Assembly: GCA_023418375.1 (NCBI GenBank)
Contig: JAEZZV010000298.1
Span: forward strand, 1-5,799
DNA length: 5,799 nucleotides
Source of the DNA: Actinomycetes bacterium
Lineage (GTDB): Bacteria > Actinomycetota > Actinomycetes > Actinomycetales > Cellulomonadaceae
Direction: 5' to 3'
The notes beneath the pieces are model-generated. The model worked only from the letters and a program-made list of their open reading frames with translations. It was not told where the DNA came from and ran no database searches. Both the position numbers and the translations under genes were made by a program. Each line of letters starts with the position of its first letter. Position 1 is the stretch's first letter. Shown here piece after piece: positions 1 through 5,703 of this stretch.

Positions 1-1
1 C

Positions 2-241
2 ACCCACGACGTCGACGAGGCGCTCTACCTCGCCGACCGCGTCGTGCTCCTGGGCCGGCCCACGGGCGCGCCGCGCACCGCGCCGAGCACGGTGCGCGAG
101 GTGCTCACCGTGCCGGGTGCCCGCCCCCGCGACCGCGGCGACGCCGACCTGGCGCTGCTGCGCGCGCGCCTCCTCGACGGGCTCGGCGTGCCCAGCCACC
201 ACGCCGACCCGCCCTCTCCCGACCTGCACCACTCCATCTGA
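2..241 (+). CDS. ABC transporter ATP-binding protein, C-terminal fragment (SsuB-like, 5' truncated)
   Basis: This is the last 79 residues of the nucleotide-binding subunit that powers an ABC importer on the cytoplasmic face of the membrane. The reading frame is open from base 2 and begins with THDVDEALYLADRVVLL. This is the H-loop (switch histidine, residue 2 of the fragment) and the following helix and strand, typical of SsuB/TauB/NrtD-type ATPases. The Walker A, signature and Walker B motifs must lie upstream of the window. The end is a short hydrophilic tail with two HH pairs before the TGA at 239-241. A binding protein and a permease of the matching family follow on the same strand, so it is very probably their ATPase. 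An ATG at 44 is internal to the domain and is not the true start. The family call is firm; the transported substrate is inferred from the neighbours. Confidence 0.88.
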   Translation, partial: THDVDEALYLADRVVLLGRPTGAPRTAPSTVREVLTVPGARPRDRGDADLALLRARLLDGLGVPSHHADPPSPDLHHSI

Positions 242-292
242 CCCCGGCCGTCCGTCTGACCCGGCCGCCCGTCCGACCCGGCCCGCCACCCG
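240..292 (+). repeat. Imperfect triplicated 17-18 bp GC-rich direct repeat
   Basis: Three consecutive units start with GACCC(C)GGCC: 240-257 (GACCCCGGCCGTCCGTCT), 258-274 (GACCCGGCCGCCCGTCC) and 275-292 (GACCCGGCCCGCCACCCG). The first two are closest to each other and the third diverges in its second half. The array fills most of the gap between the ATPase and binding-protein genes. It starts at the ATPase stop codon and ends just before a palindrome. It could be replication slippage in GC-rich non-coding DNA or a protein-binding array; nothing in the sequence decides between these. Confidence 0.5.
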
Positions 293-305
293 GCGGACCG
301 TCCGC
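293..305 (+). promoter_or_regulatory. 13-bp palindrome / short hairpin before the binding-protein gene
   Basis: GCGGAC-C-GTCCGC is a perfect 6+6 bp inverted repeat around one central base. As RNA it could fold as a 5-bp stem (GCGGA/TCCGC) with a CCG loop. It ends 5 bases before the ribosome binding site of the lipoprotein gene. It has no T-tract and is short, so it is not a convincing terminator. It could be an operator half-site pair, an mRNA processing or stability element, or chance in DNA of this composition. Confidence 0.35.
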
Positions 306-310
306 ACCAC

Positions 311-317
311 GAAGGGG
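311..317 (+). promoter_or_regulatory. Ribosome binding site of the substrate-binding lipoprotein gene
   Basis: GAAGGGG lies 5 bases before the ATG at 323. The purine run stands out in an otherwise C-rich gap and supports 323 as the start, immediately ahead of a well-formed lipoprotein signal peptide. Confidence 0.7.
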
Positions 318-322
318 ACCCC

Positions 323-1387
323 ATGAGGATCCGAACCGCCCTGTCGGTCACCGCGACGATCTCCGCCGCCCTGATGCTCGGCGGCTGCCTCGCGGGCGAG
401 TCCGCGACGACGTCGAGCACCCCCGCAGCCGACGCTGCCGGCGCCACCACCGCCACCGAGGACGACGCCACGCAGTGGAGCGCCGACACCCTCACCCTCG
501 ACTTCGCGACCTACAACCCCCTCTCCCTGATCATCAAGGACCAGGGGTGGCTGGAGGACGAGCTCGACGGCGTCACCGTCACCTGGACGCAGTCCGCCGG
601 CTCGAACAAGGCGAACGAGGCGCTGCGGGCGAGCGCGATCGACCTCGGCTCGACCGCCGGCTCGGCCGCACTCCTCGCGCGGGCGAACGGCTCGCCCATC
701 CGGACCGTGGCGATCTACACGCAGCCCGAGTGGGCAGCGATCGTCGTGCCCGCGGGCTCCGACATCGACTCGGTGGAGGACCTGCGCGGGCGGTCGGTCG
801 CCGCGACCAAGGGCACCGACCCGTACTTCTTCCTGCTCCAGGCGCTCGAGGCGCACGGCGTCGGCCTGGACGAGGTCGAGGTGCAGAACGTGCAGCACGC
901 CGACGGCCGCGTCGCCCTGGAGAACGGGTCCGTCGACGCATGGTCGGGCCTGGACCCGATGATGGCCGACACCGAGCTCAACGCCGGGTCGCGCCTCGTG
1001 TACCGCAACATCGACTTCAACACCTACGGCTTCCTCAACGTCCGCGACGAGTACGCGGACGCGCACCCCGACGTCGTCCAGGCCGTCGTCGACGCCTACG
1101 AGAAGGCGCGCGCGTGGGCCCTGGCGAACCCCGAGGAGACGGCCGCGATCCTCGCCGAGGTGGCCGCGATCGACCTGGCCATCGCCGAGAAGGTCATCCT
1201 CGAGCGCACGGTCATCGACGTGGACCCCGTGCCGGGCGAGGCCCAGCGCTCGGTCCTCGAGGTCGTCGGGCCGATCTTCGTGGAGTCCGGGGACGTCTCC
1301 GGCCAGGCCCAGATCGACGACGCGCTCGACGCTCTGCTCGACCCGACCTTCGCGACGCAGGCCGACCCGTCGCGCATCGGCGACTGA
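323..1387 (+). CDS. ABC transporter substrate-binding lipoprotein, aliphatic sulfonate (SsuA)-like
   Basis: This is an extracytoplasmic solute receptor of 354 residues that delivers its ligand to the neighbouring permease. Residues 1-22 form a lipoprotein signal peptide: Arg2 and Arg4, a hydrophobic stretch, then the lipobox LGGC with Cys22 as the lipidated residue. Residues 23-53 are a Ser/Thr/Ala-rich flexible linker. The mature domain starts near 54 and shows the SsuA/TauA/NrtA-type pattern: IKDQGWLEDEL (71-81), then SNKANEALRASAIDLGSTAG (94-113), where the receptor senses ligand, then VEDLRGRSVAATKGTDPYF (151-169) and DAWSGLDPMM (205-214) at the second lobe. The length fits a full-length member with a linker. 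It lies between the ATPase and permease genes, 81 bp after the former and 43 bp before the latter. Sulfonate is the best guess for the ligand; taurine, sulfate esters, nitrate-like anions or other organosulfur compounds cannot be excluded from sequence. Confidence 0.9.
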   Translation: MRIRTALSVTATISAALMLGGCLAGESATTSSTPAADAAGATTATEDDATQWSADTLTLDFATYNPLSLIIKDQGWLEDELDGVTVTWTQSAGSNKANEALRASAIDLGSTAGSAALLARANGSPIRTVAIYTQPEWAAIVVPAGSDIDSVEDLRGRSVAATKGTDPYFFLLQALEAHGVGLDEVEVQNVQHADGRVALENGSVDAWSGLDPMMADTELNAGSRLVYRNIDFNTYGFLNVRDEYADAHPDVVQAVVDAYEKARAWALANPEETAAILAEVAAIDLAIAEKVILERTVIDVDPVPGEAQRSVLEVVGPIFVESGDVSGQAQIDDALDALLDPTFATQADPSRIGD

Positions 1388-1419
1388 CGCCGCGCCGCCC
1401 CTCCCCGTCCGCAGCACCC

Positions 1420-1424
1420 AGGAG
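1420..1424 (+). promoter_or_regulatory. Ribosome binding site of the permease gene
   Basis: AGGAG lies 6 bases before the ATG at 1431. It matters because it supports an N-terminal extension of about 65 residues ahead of the first membrane segment, which might otherwise be trimmed by choosing a later start. Confidence 0.75.
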
Positions 1425-1430
1425 CCAGCC

Positions 1431-2369
1431 ATGACGATCCCCGGCACCCTCGGCACCGGACCCGTGACGGACGCCCACGGGCAGCCCCTGCGTGCGCTGA
1501 ACCCGTTCGACGCGCGGGCGGAGGACCCCTCTGCCCGCGCGTCGGGCCCACCGCTCGCCGAGGCGCCGGACGCGGGGACGCCGACGGGCGCCCCGAGCCC
1601 GAGGGCCCCGCGCGGACGCGGGAGGACGAGGCGAGTCGCGCTCGCCGCCGTCGTGCCCCTCGCCGTGCTGGCGACCTGGCACGTGCTCACGGCGGTCACC
1701 GGCTACTTCGGCCCGTTCGAGCTGCCCGCGCCCCTGGCGGTGTGGGACGCCGGCGTCGAGCTCGCCGAGCGCGGCGAGCTGGCGACCCACGTGCTGATCT
1801 CGGTGCAGCGGGTGCTGCTCGGCTTCGCGGCCGGGTCCGCCGTCGGGCTCGTGCTCGGGGCGGTCATCGGGCTCTCGCGGCTCGCCGACACCCTGCTGGC
1901 CGGCACCCTCGGCGCCCTGCGCGCGGTCCCGTCGCTCGCCTGGGTGCCGCTCCTGCTCATCTGGCTGAAGTTCGGCGAGGACTCGAAGGTGACGCTCATC
2001 GCCATCGGCGCGTTCTTCCCGGTCTACACGACGGTCGCGTCCGCCCTGCGGCACGTCGACCCGCACCTGGTCGAGGCCGGCCGGGCGTTCGGCCTGCGCG
2101 GCGCCCGGCTGCTCCTGCGCGTCCAGCTGCCCGCGGCGACGCCCGCCGTCGTGTCCGGCCTGCGCCTGGCCCTCGCCCAGGCGTGGCTCTTCCTCGTGGC
2201 GGCCGAGCTCATCGCGTCGTCGATGGGCCTCGGCTTCCTGCTCAACGACTCGCAGAACAACGGCCGGACGGACCGGATCCTGCTGGCCATCGTGCTGCTC
2301 GCCGTCCTGGGCAAGACCACTGACGCCCTCGTCGGGGTGGTCGAGCGCCGCCTGCTGGCCAGGTGGTGA
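1431..2369 (+). CDS. ABC transporter permease, SsuC-like (BPD_transp_1 family)
   Basis: This is the inner-membrane channel subunit, 312 residues long, of the importer formed with the preceding ATPase and lipoprotein. Hydrophobic segments lie roughly at residues 69-89, 121-147, 153-179, 185-206, 236-264 and 282-303, giving about six membrane helices. The cytoplasmic coupling loop is intact: EAGRAFG (215-221) followed nine residues later by VQLP (231-234). This matches the EAA-x3-G-x9-I-x-L-P signature that docks on the ATPase. Residues 1-67 are an unusual Pro/Ala/Arg-rich, probably disordered cytoplasmic extension. They end in a basic cluster (RGRGRTRR, 61-68) that would obey the positive-inside rule. 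The ribosome binding site at 1420-1424 supports this long form. The stop codon overlaps the start of the next gene. The family call is firm; the ligand is unknown. Confidence 0.92.
   Translation: MTIPGTLGTGPVTDAHGQPLRALNPFDARAEDPSARASGPPLAEAPDAGTPTGAPSPRAPRGRGRTRRVALAAVVPLAVLATWHVLTAVTGYFGPFELPAPLAVWDAGVELAERGELATHVLISVQRVLLGFAAGSAVGLVLGAVIGLSRLADTLLAGTLGALRAVPSLAWVPLLLIWLKFGEDSKVTLIAIGAFFPVYTTVASALRHVDPHLVEAGRAFGLRGARLLLRVQLPAATPAVVSGLRLALAQAWLFLVAAELIASSMGLGFLLNDSQNNGRTDRILLAIVLLAVLGKTTDALVGVVERRLLARW
2361..2366 (+). promoter_or_regulatory. Possible ribosome binding site deciding the acetyl-CoA synthetase start
   Basis: AGGTGG, inside the last codons of the permease gene, is 5 bases before a GTG at 2372. 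Two earlier in-frame GTG codons (2363 and 2366) have no comparable upstream purine run. The GTG at 2366 forms a GTGA overlap with the permease stop. The true start is therefore one of three closely spaced GTGs, with 2372 favoured by the ribosome site and 2366 by the overlap geometry. Confidence 0.4.
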
Positions 2370-4372
2370 CCGTGCCGGAGACGTGGAACGTCGGGCCCGC
2401 CGAGCACGCGCACCTGTCGACGCTGGCCGACGCCGACCCCGTCGCCTTCTGGGAGCACGCGGCCGACCGGCTCGACTGGGCGGAGCGCTGGCACACCGCG
2501 CACACCTGGGCGCCGGCGGTGCCCGACCCGGACCGTCACGGGGACCTCACGGTCCCGCGCGCGACGTGGTTCGAGGGCGGCCGCCTCAACGCGGCCGTGC
2601 AGTGCGTCGACCGGCACGTCGCCGCCGGCCACGGCGACCGCGTCGCTCTGTACTTCGAGGGGGAGGCGGGTGACCGGCGCACGGTCACCTACGCCGAGCT
2701 GCAGCGCGAGGTCGCGCGGGCAGCGAACGCGCTGACCGCGCTGGGCGTCGGCCCCGGCGACCGCGTGGTCGTCTACCTGCCGGTGCTCGTCGAGACGATC
2801 GTCGCGACGCTGGCCATCGCCCGGATCGGGGCGGTGCACTCGCTCGTCTTCGGCGGCTTCTCGGCCGAGGCGCTGCGGTTCCGGCTCGCGGACCTTCGCG
2901 CGAAGGTGCTCGTCACGTCCGACGGCCAGGTGCGCCGGGGCCGGGCCGTCGCGACCAAGGCCACCGCCGACGAGGCGATCGCCGGCCTGGACCACGTCGA
3001 GCACGTGCTCGTGGTCCGGCGCACGGGCGACGCCACACCCGGCCTCCCCTGGACCCCGGGCCGCGACGTGTGGTGGCACGAGGCCCTCGCCTCGGCCGCA
3101 GACAGCCACGAGCCCGAGGCGTTCGACGCCGAGCACCCCCTGTTCGTCATCTACACCTCCGGCACGACCGGCCGCCCGAAGGGCCTGGTGCACACGACGG
3201 GCGGGTACCTCGTGCAGGCGGCCTGGACGCACTGGGCGTGCTTCGACGCGCGCCCCGACGACGTCTACTGGTGCACCGCCGACCTCGCCTGGGTCACCGC
3301 GCACACCTACGTCCTCTACGGTCCGCTCGCGAACGGCGTGACGCAGGTGCTCTACGAGGGCACGCCCGACACCCCGCACGCGGCGCGGCACTTCGAGATC
3401 CTCGAGCGGTACCGGGTCACGACCTACTACACCGCCCCCACACTGGTCCGGACGCTCGCCACGAGGTTCCCCGCCGGGCCGCCACCGGAGTACGACCTGT
3501 CCTCCGTCCGCCTGCTCGGCAGCGTCGGCGAGGCGATCAACCCGGCAGCCTGGCAGTGGTTCCACGACCACGTCGGCGCCGGCCACGCGCCGGTCGTCGA
3601 CACCTGGTGGCAGTCGGAGACCGGCGCGGCGATGATCGCCCCGCTGCCGGGCGTCAGCGCCCGGAAGCCCGGCTCGGCGACCCGCCCCCTGCCCGGGATC
3701 GCGGTGGCGGTGGTGGACGACGACGGGGCCCCCGTCCCGCCCGGGACGCCCGGCCTCCTCGTGGTGCAGCGACCCTGGCCGGGCATGGCCCGGACCGTCT
3801 GGGGTGACCCCGAGCGGTACCGCGACGCCTACTGGTCCCGCTTCTCCCGCCAGGGCTGGTTCCTCGCCGGCGACGGCGCCCGGGTCGACGAGGACGGCGA
3901 CATCTGGCTGCTGGGCCGGATCGACGAGGTCATCAACGTCTCCGGCCACCGGCTGTCGACGGTCGAGATCGAGTCCGCGCTGGTCTCGCACCCGCTCGTC
4001 GGTGAGGCCGGCGTCACCGGGGTGCCCGACGAGGTCACCGGCCAGTCGGTCGCGGCGTTCGTCGTCCCGAGCCGTCCGCCCGGCGACGCCGGCGACCCAT
4101 CGGCCTGGGCCGCACGAGCCACGGAGGTGTCCGCCGAGCTGGGCGCGCACGTCGCACGCGTCATCGGGCCCGTCGCCCGTCCGCGCCGCGTGGTGGTCGT
4201 CCCGGACCTGCCCAAGACCCGGTCGGGCAAGATCATGCGGCGGCTGCTCGCCGACCTCGTCGCGGGTGACAGGCTGGGGGACGTCACCTCGCTCACCGAC
4301 GCCGGCAGCGTCCACCGGATCGCTGCGGTCCTCGCGGCGGGCTCGAGCACCGACAGGGAGGACGTCGCATGA
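2363..4372 (+). CDS. acs: Acetyl-CoA synthetase, AMP-forming
   Basis: This cytoplasmic ligase makes acetyl-CoA from acetate, ATP and CoA through acetyl-AMP. At up to 669 residues it has normal family length. The N-terminal ACS cap covers about residues 10-80. Motifs in order are: the P-loop YTSGTTGRPKG (264-274); VYWCTADLAWVTAHTY (301-316), carrying the Val-Thr of the acyl pocket (311-312); GSVGEAINPAAW (386-397); DTWWQSETG (413-421), where Trp416 matches the tryptophan that limits the pocket to acetate; the hinge GRIDEVINVSGHR (518-530, Asp521 hinge); and PKTRSGKIMRR (617-627), with Lys623 the catalytic lysine that is a target of Pat-type acetylation in this family. Compared with enterobacterial Acs, Ala313 replaces Gly and Ser418 replaces Thr near the active site. 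Propionyl-CoA synthetase is less likely because the WW pair is present. The gene overlaps the permease gene by up to 7 bases and metY by 4. The start is a GTG at 2363, 2366 or 2372. Next to MetY it could recycle acetate (inference). Confidence 0.93.
   Translation: MVTVPETWNVGPAEHAHLSTLADADPVAFWEHAADRLDWAERWHTAHTWAPAVPDPDRHGDLTVPRATWFEGGRLNAAVQCVDRHVAAGHGDRVALYFEGEAGDRRTVTYAELQREVARAANALTALGVGPGDRVVVYLPVLVETIVATLAIARIGAVHSLVFGGFSAEALRFRLADLRAKVLVTSDGQVRRGRAVATKATADEAIAGLDHVEHVLVVRRTGDATPGLPWTPGRDVWWHEALASAADSHEPEAFDAEHPLFVIYTSGTTGRPKGLVHTTGGYLVQAAWTHWACFDARPDDVYWCTADLAWVTAHTYVLYGPLANGVTQVLYEGTPDTPHAARHFEILERYRVTTYYTAPTLVRTLATRFPAGPPPEYDLSSVRLLGSVGEAINPAAWQWFHDHVGAGHAPVVDTWWQSETGAAMIAPLPGVSARKPGSATRPLPGIAVAVVDDDGAPVPPGTPGLLVVQRPWPGMARTVWGDPERYRDAYWSRFSRQGWFLAGDGARVDEDGDIWLLGRIDEVINVSGHRLSTVEIESALVSHPLVGEAGVTGVPDEVTGQSVAAFVVPSRPPGDAGDPSAWAARATEVSAELGAHVARVIGPVARPRRVVVVPDLPKTRSGKIMRRLLADLVAGDRLGDVTSLTDAGSVHRIAAVLAAGSSTDREDVA
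4355..4362 (+). promoter_or_regulatory. Ribosome binding site of metY
   Basis: AGGGAGGA lies inside the end of the acetyl-CoA synthetase gene, with its last base 6 bases before the ATG at 4369. Together with the ATGA overlap (4369-4372) it fits translation of metY by terminating or re-initiating ribosomes. Confidence 0.75.
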
Positions 4373-5703
4373 CCGACCGCCAGTGGGGCTTCCGCACCAG
4401 GGCGCTGCACGCGGGCGGCGTGCCCGACGCCGCGACGGGCGCCCGGGCCGTGCCGATCTACCAGACCACGAGCTTCGTCTTCGACGACACCGCCGACGCC
4501 GCGAGCCTGTTCGCGCTGCAGAAGTACGGGAACATCTACTCCCGCATCGGCAACCCCACGGTCGCCGCGCTCGAGGAGCGCATCGCCTCGCTCGAGGGCG
4601 GCATCGGGGCCGTCGCGACGGCGTCGGGGATGGCGGCCGAGTTCATCACGTTTGCCGCGCTGGTGGGCGCCGGGGACCATGTCGTCGCGGCGGGTGCGCT
4701 GTACGGGGGCACCGTCACCCAGCTCGACGTGACGCTGCGCAGGTTCGGTGTCGACACGACCTTCGTGCCGGGCACGGACCCGGCGGACTACGCCGCCGCG
4801 ATCCGGCCCGAGACGAAGGTCGTGTACGTCGAGGTCATCGGCAACCCGTCCGGGGAGATCGCCGACCTCGCCGCGCTGGCCGACGTCGCGCACGCGGCCG
4901 GCGTGCCGCTCGTCGTCGACGCGACGCTCGCCACGCCCTACCTGTGCCGCCCGCTCGAGCACGGGGCCGACATCGTCATCCACTCGGCGACCAAGTTCCT
5001 CGGCGGGCACGGCACGACGCTCGGCGGCGTTGTCGTCGAGAGCGGCCGGTTCGACTGGGGCAACGGGAGGTTCCCCCAGATGACCGAGCCCGTCACCTCC
5101 TACGGCGGGGTGCGCTGGTGGGAGAACTTCGGCGAGTACGGCTTCCTGACCAAGCTGCGCAGCGAGCAGCTGCGCGACATCGGGCCCGCGCTCTCGCCGC
5201 AGGCGGCGTTCCAGCTGCTCCAGGGCGTGGAGACCCTGCCGCAGCGGATGGACGCGCACCTGGCCAACGCGCGCGTGGTCGCGCAGTGGCTCGAGGCCGA
5301 CCCGCGCATCGGGTACGTGAACTGGGCGGGCCTGCCCTCCCACCCGCACCACGAGCGCGCGGCACGCTACCTGCCGGCCGGGCCGGGCGCGGTGTTCTCC
5401 TTCGGCATCCGGGGCACCGGGAGCGTCGACGGACGGACGGCCGGCCAGGTCTTCATCGAGTCGCTGCAGCTCGCCAGCCACCTGGCCAACATCGGCGACG
5501 CGCGGACTCTGGTCATCCACCCCGCCTCCACGACGCACCAGCAGCTCTCGGGTGATCAGCTCATCGCCGCAGGTGTGCCGGCCGACCTCGTGCGCATCTC
5601 GGTGGGCCTGGAGGACGTCGAGGACATCCTGTGGGACCTCGACAACGCGCTCACGGTGGCGGTCGGGCCACGCGGCCCCCGCCGGACGGAGGTGACCCGA
5701 TGA
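4369..5703 (+). CDS. metY: O-acetylhomoserine sulfhydrylase (O-acetyl-L-homoserine aminocarboxypropyltransferase)
   Basis: This cytoplasmic PLP enzyme of the direct sulfhydrylation route converts O-acetyl-L-homoserine plus sulfide to L-homocysteine plus acetate. At 444 residues it has the normal MetY length (about 430-450), longer than cystathionine gamma-synthase or beta-lyase (about 380-400). Visible motifs of the Cys/Met-metabolism PLP family are: YQTTSFVF (31-38); KYGNIYSRIGNPTVAALEER (52-71), with Tyr57 and Arg59 contacting the cofactor phosphate of the partner subunit; ATASGMAA (83-90) in the phosphate-binding loop; Asp184 in VDATLATPY, pairing with the PLP ring nitrogen; and HSATKFLGGHGTTLGG (205-220), with Lys209 (AAG at 4993-4995) as the Schiff-base lysine. 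The C-terminal substrate region LVIHPASTTHQQLS (381-394) and RISVGLEDVEDI (409-420) are intact. VDATLATP differs from the frequent VDNTFATP, probably a subfamily trait. It overlaps the genes on both sides by ATGA. O-acetylserine could be an additional substrate. Confidence 0.95.
   Translation: MTDRQWGFRTRALHAGGVPDAATGARAVPIYQTTSFVFDDTADAASLFALQKYGNIYSRIGNPTVAALEERIASLEGGIGAVATASGMAAEFITFAALVGAGDHVVAAGALYGGTVTQLDVTLRRFGVDTTFVPGTDPADYAAAIRPETKVVYVEVIGNPSGEIADLAALADVAHAAGVPLVVDATLATPYLCRPLEHGADIVIHSATKFLGGHGTTLGGVVVESGRFDWGNGRFPQMTEPVTSYGGVRWWENFGEYGFLTKLRSEQLRDIGPALSPQAAFQLLQGVETLPQRMDAHLANARVVAQWLEADPRIGYVNWAGLPSHPHHERAARYLPAGPGAVFSFGIRGTGSVDGRTAGQVFIESLQLASHLANIGDARTLVIHPASTTHQQLSGDQLIAAGVPADLVRISVGLEDVEDILWDLDNALTVAVGPRGPRRTEVTR
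5688..5695 (+). promoter_or_regulatory. Near-ideal ribosome binding site of the last gene
   Basis: GGAGGTGA matches eight consecutive bases of the complement of the 16S rRNA 3' end. Its GGAGG core ends 7 bases before the ATG at 5700. It lies in the last codons of metY and is the strongest ribosome binding site in the window, so the following short open frame is very probably a real gene. Confidence 0.85.

Noticed and set aside
293..305. The palindrome before the lipoprotein gene as a rho-independent terminator
   Set aside because: The stem is only 5-6 bp, there is no T-tract after it, and it sits just ahead of a ribosome binding site in the middle of a transporter operon.
1388..1430. A promoter or terminator in the 43-bp gap between the lipoprotein and permease genes
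   Set aside because: Beyond the AGGAG ribosome site it is plain C/G-rich sequence with no -10-like hexamer, no meaningful inverted repeat and no T-tract.
475..1434. A 319-codon + strand frame inside the binding-protein gene
   Set aside because: Extremely Arg-rich shadow of the lipoprotein gene, with no signal or domain; the lipoprotein frame carries a lipobox and conserved family motifs.
2024..4315. A 763-codon open frame on the minus strand opposite the permease and acs genes
   Set aside because: It mirrors real genes whose codons end almost always in G or C, which removes stop codons from the opposite strand. Its translation is Arg/Gly/Asp/Val-rich with no recognisable domain, while the + strand holds complete, motif-bearing proteins.
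3804..5555. A 583-codon + strand frame spanning the acs/metY junction
   Set aside because: Its translation is Arg/Pro/Ser-rich without motifs and it is out of frame with two certain genes; it is a frame-shifted reading of them.
4369..5703. MetY gene as cystathionine gamma-synthase, beta-lyase or methionine gamma-lyase
   Set aside because: The 444-residue length and the long insert region around GRFDWGNGRFPQMTEP (226-241) fit O-acetylhomoserine sulfhydrylase rather than the roughly 380-400 residue relatives.
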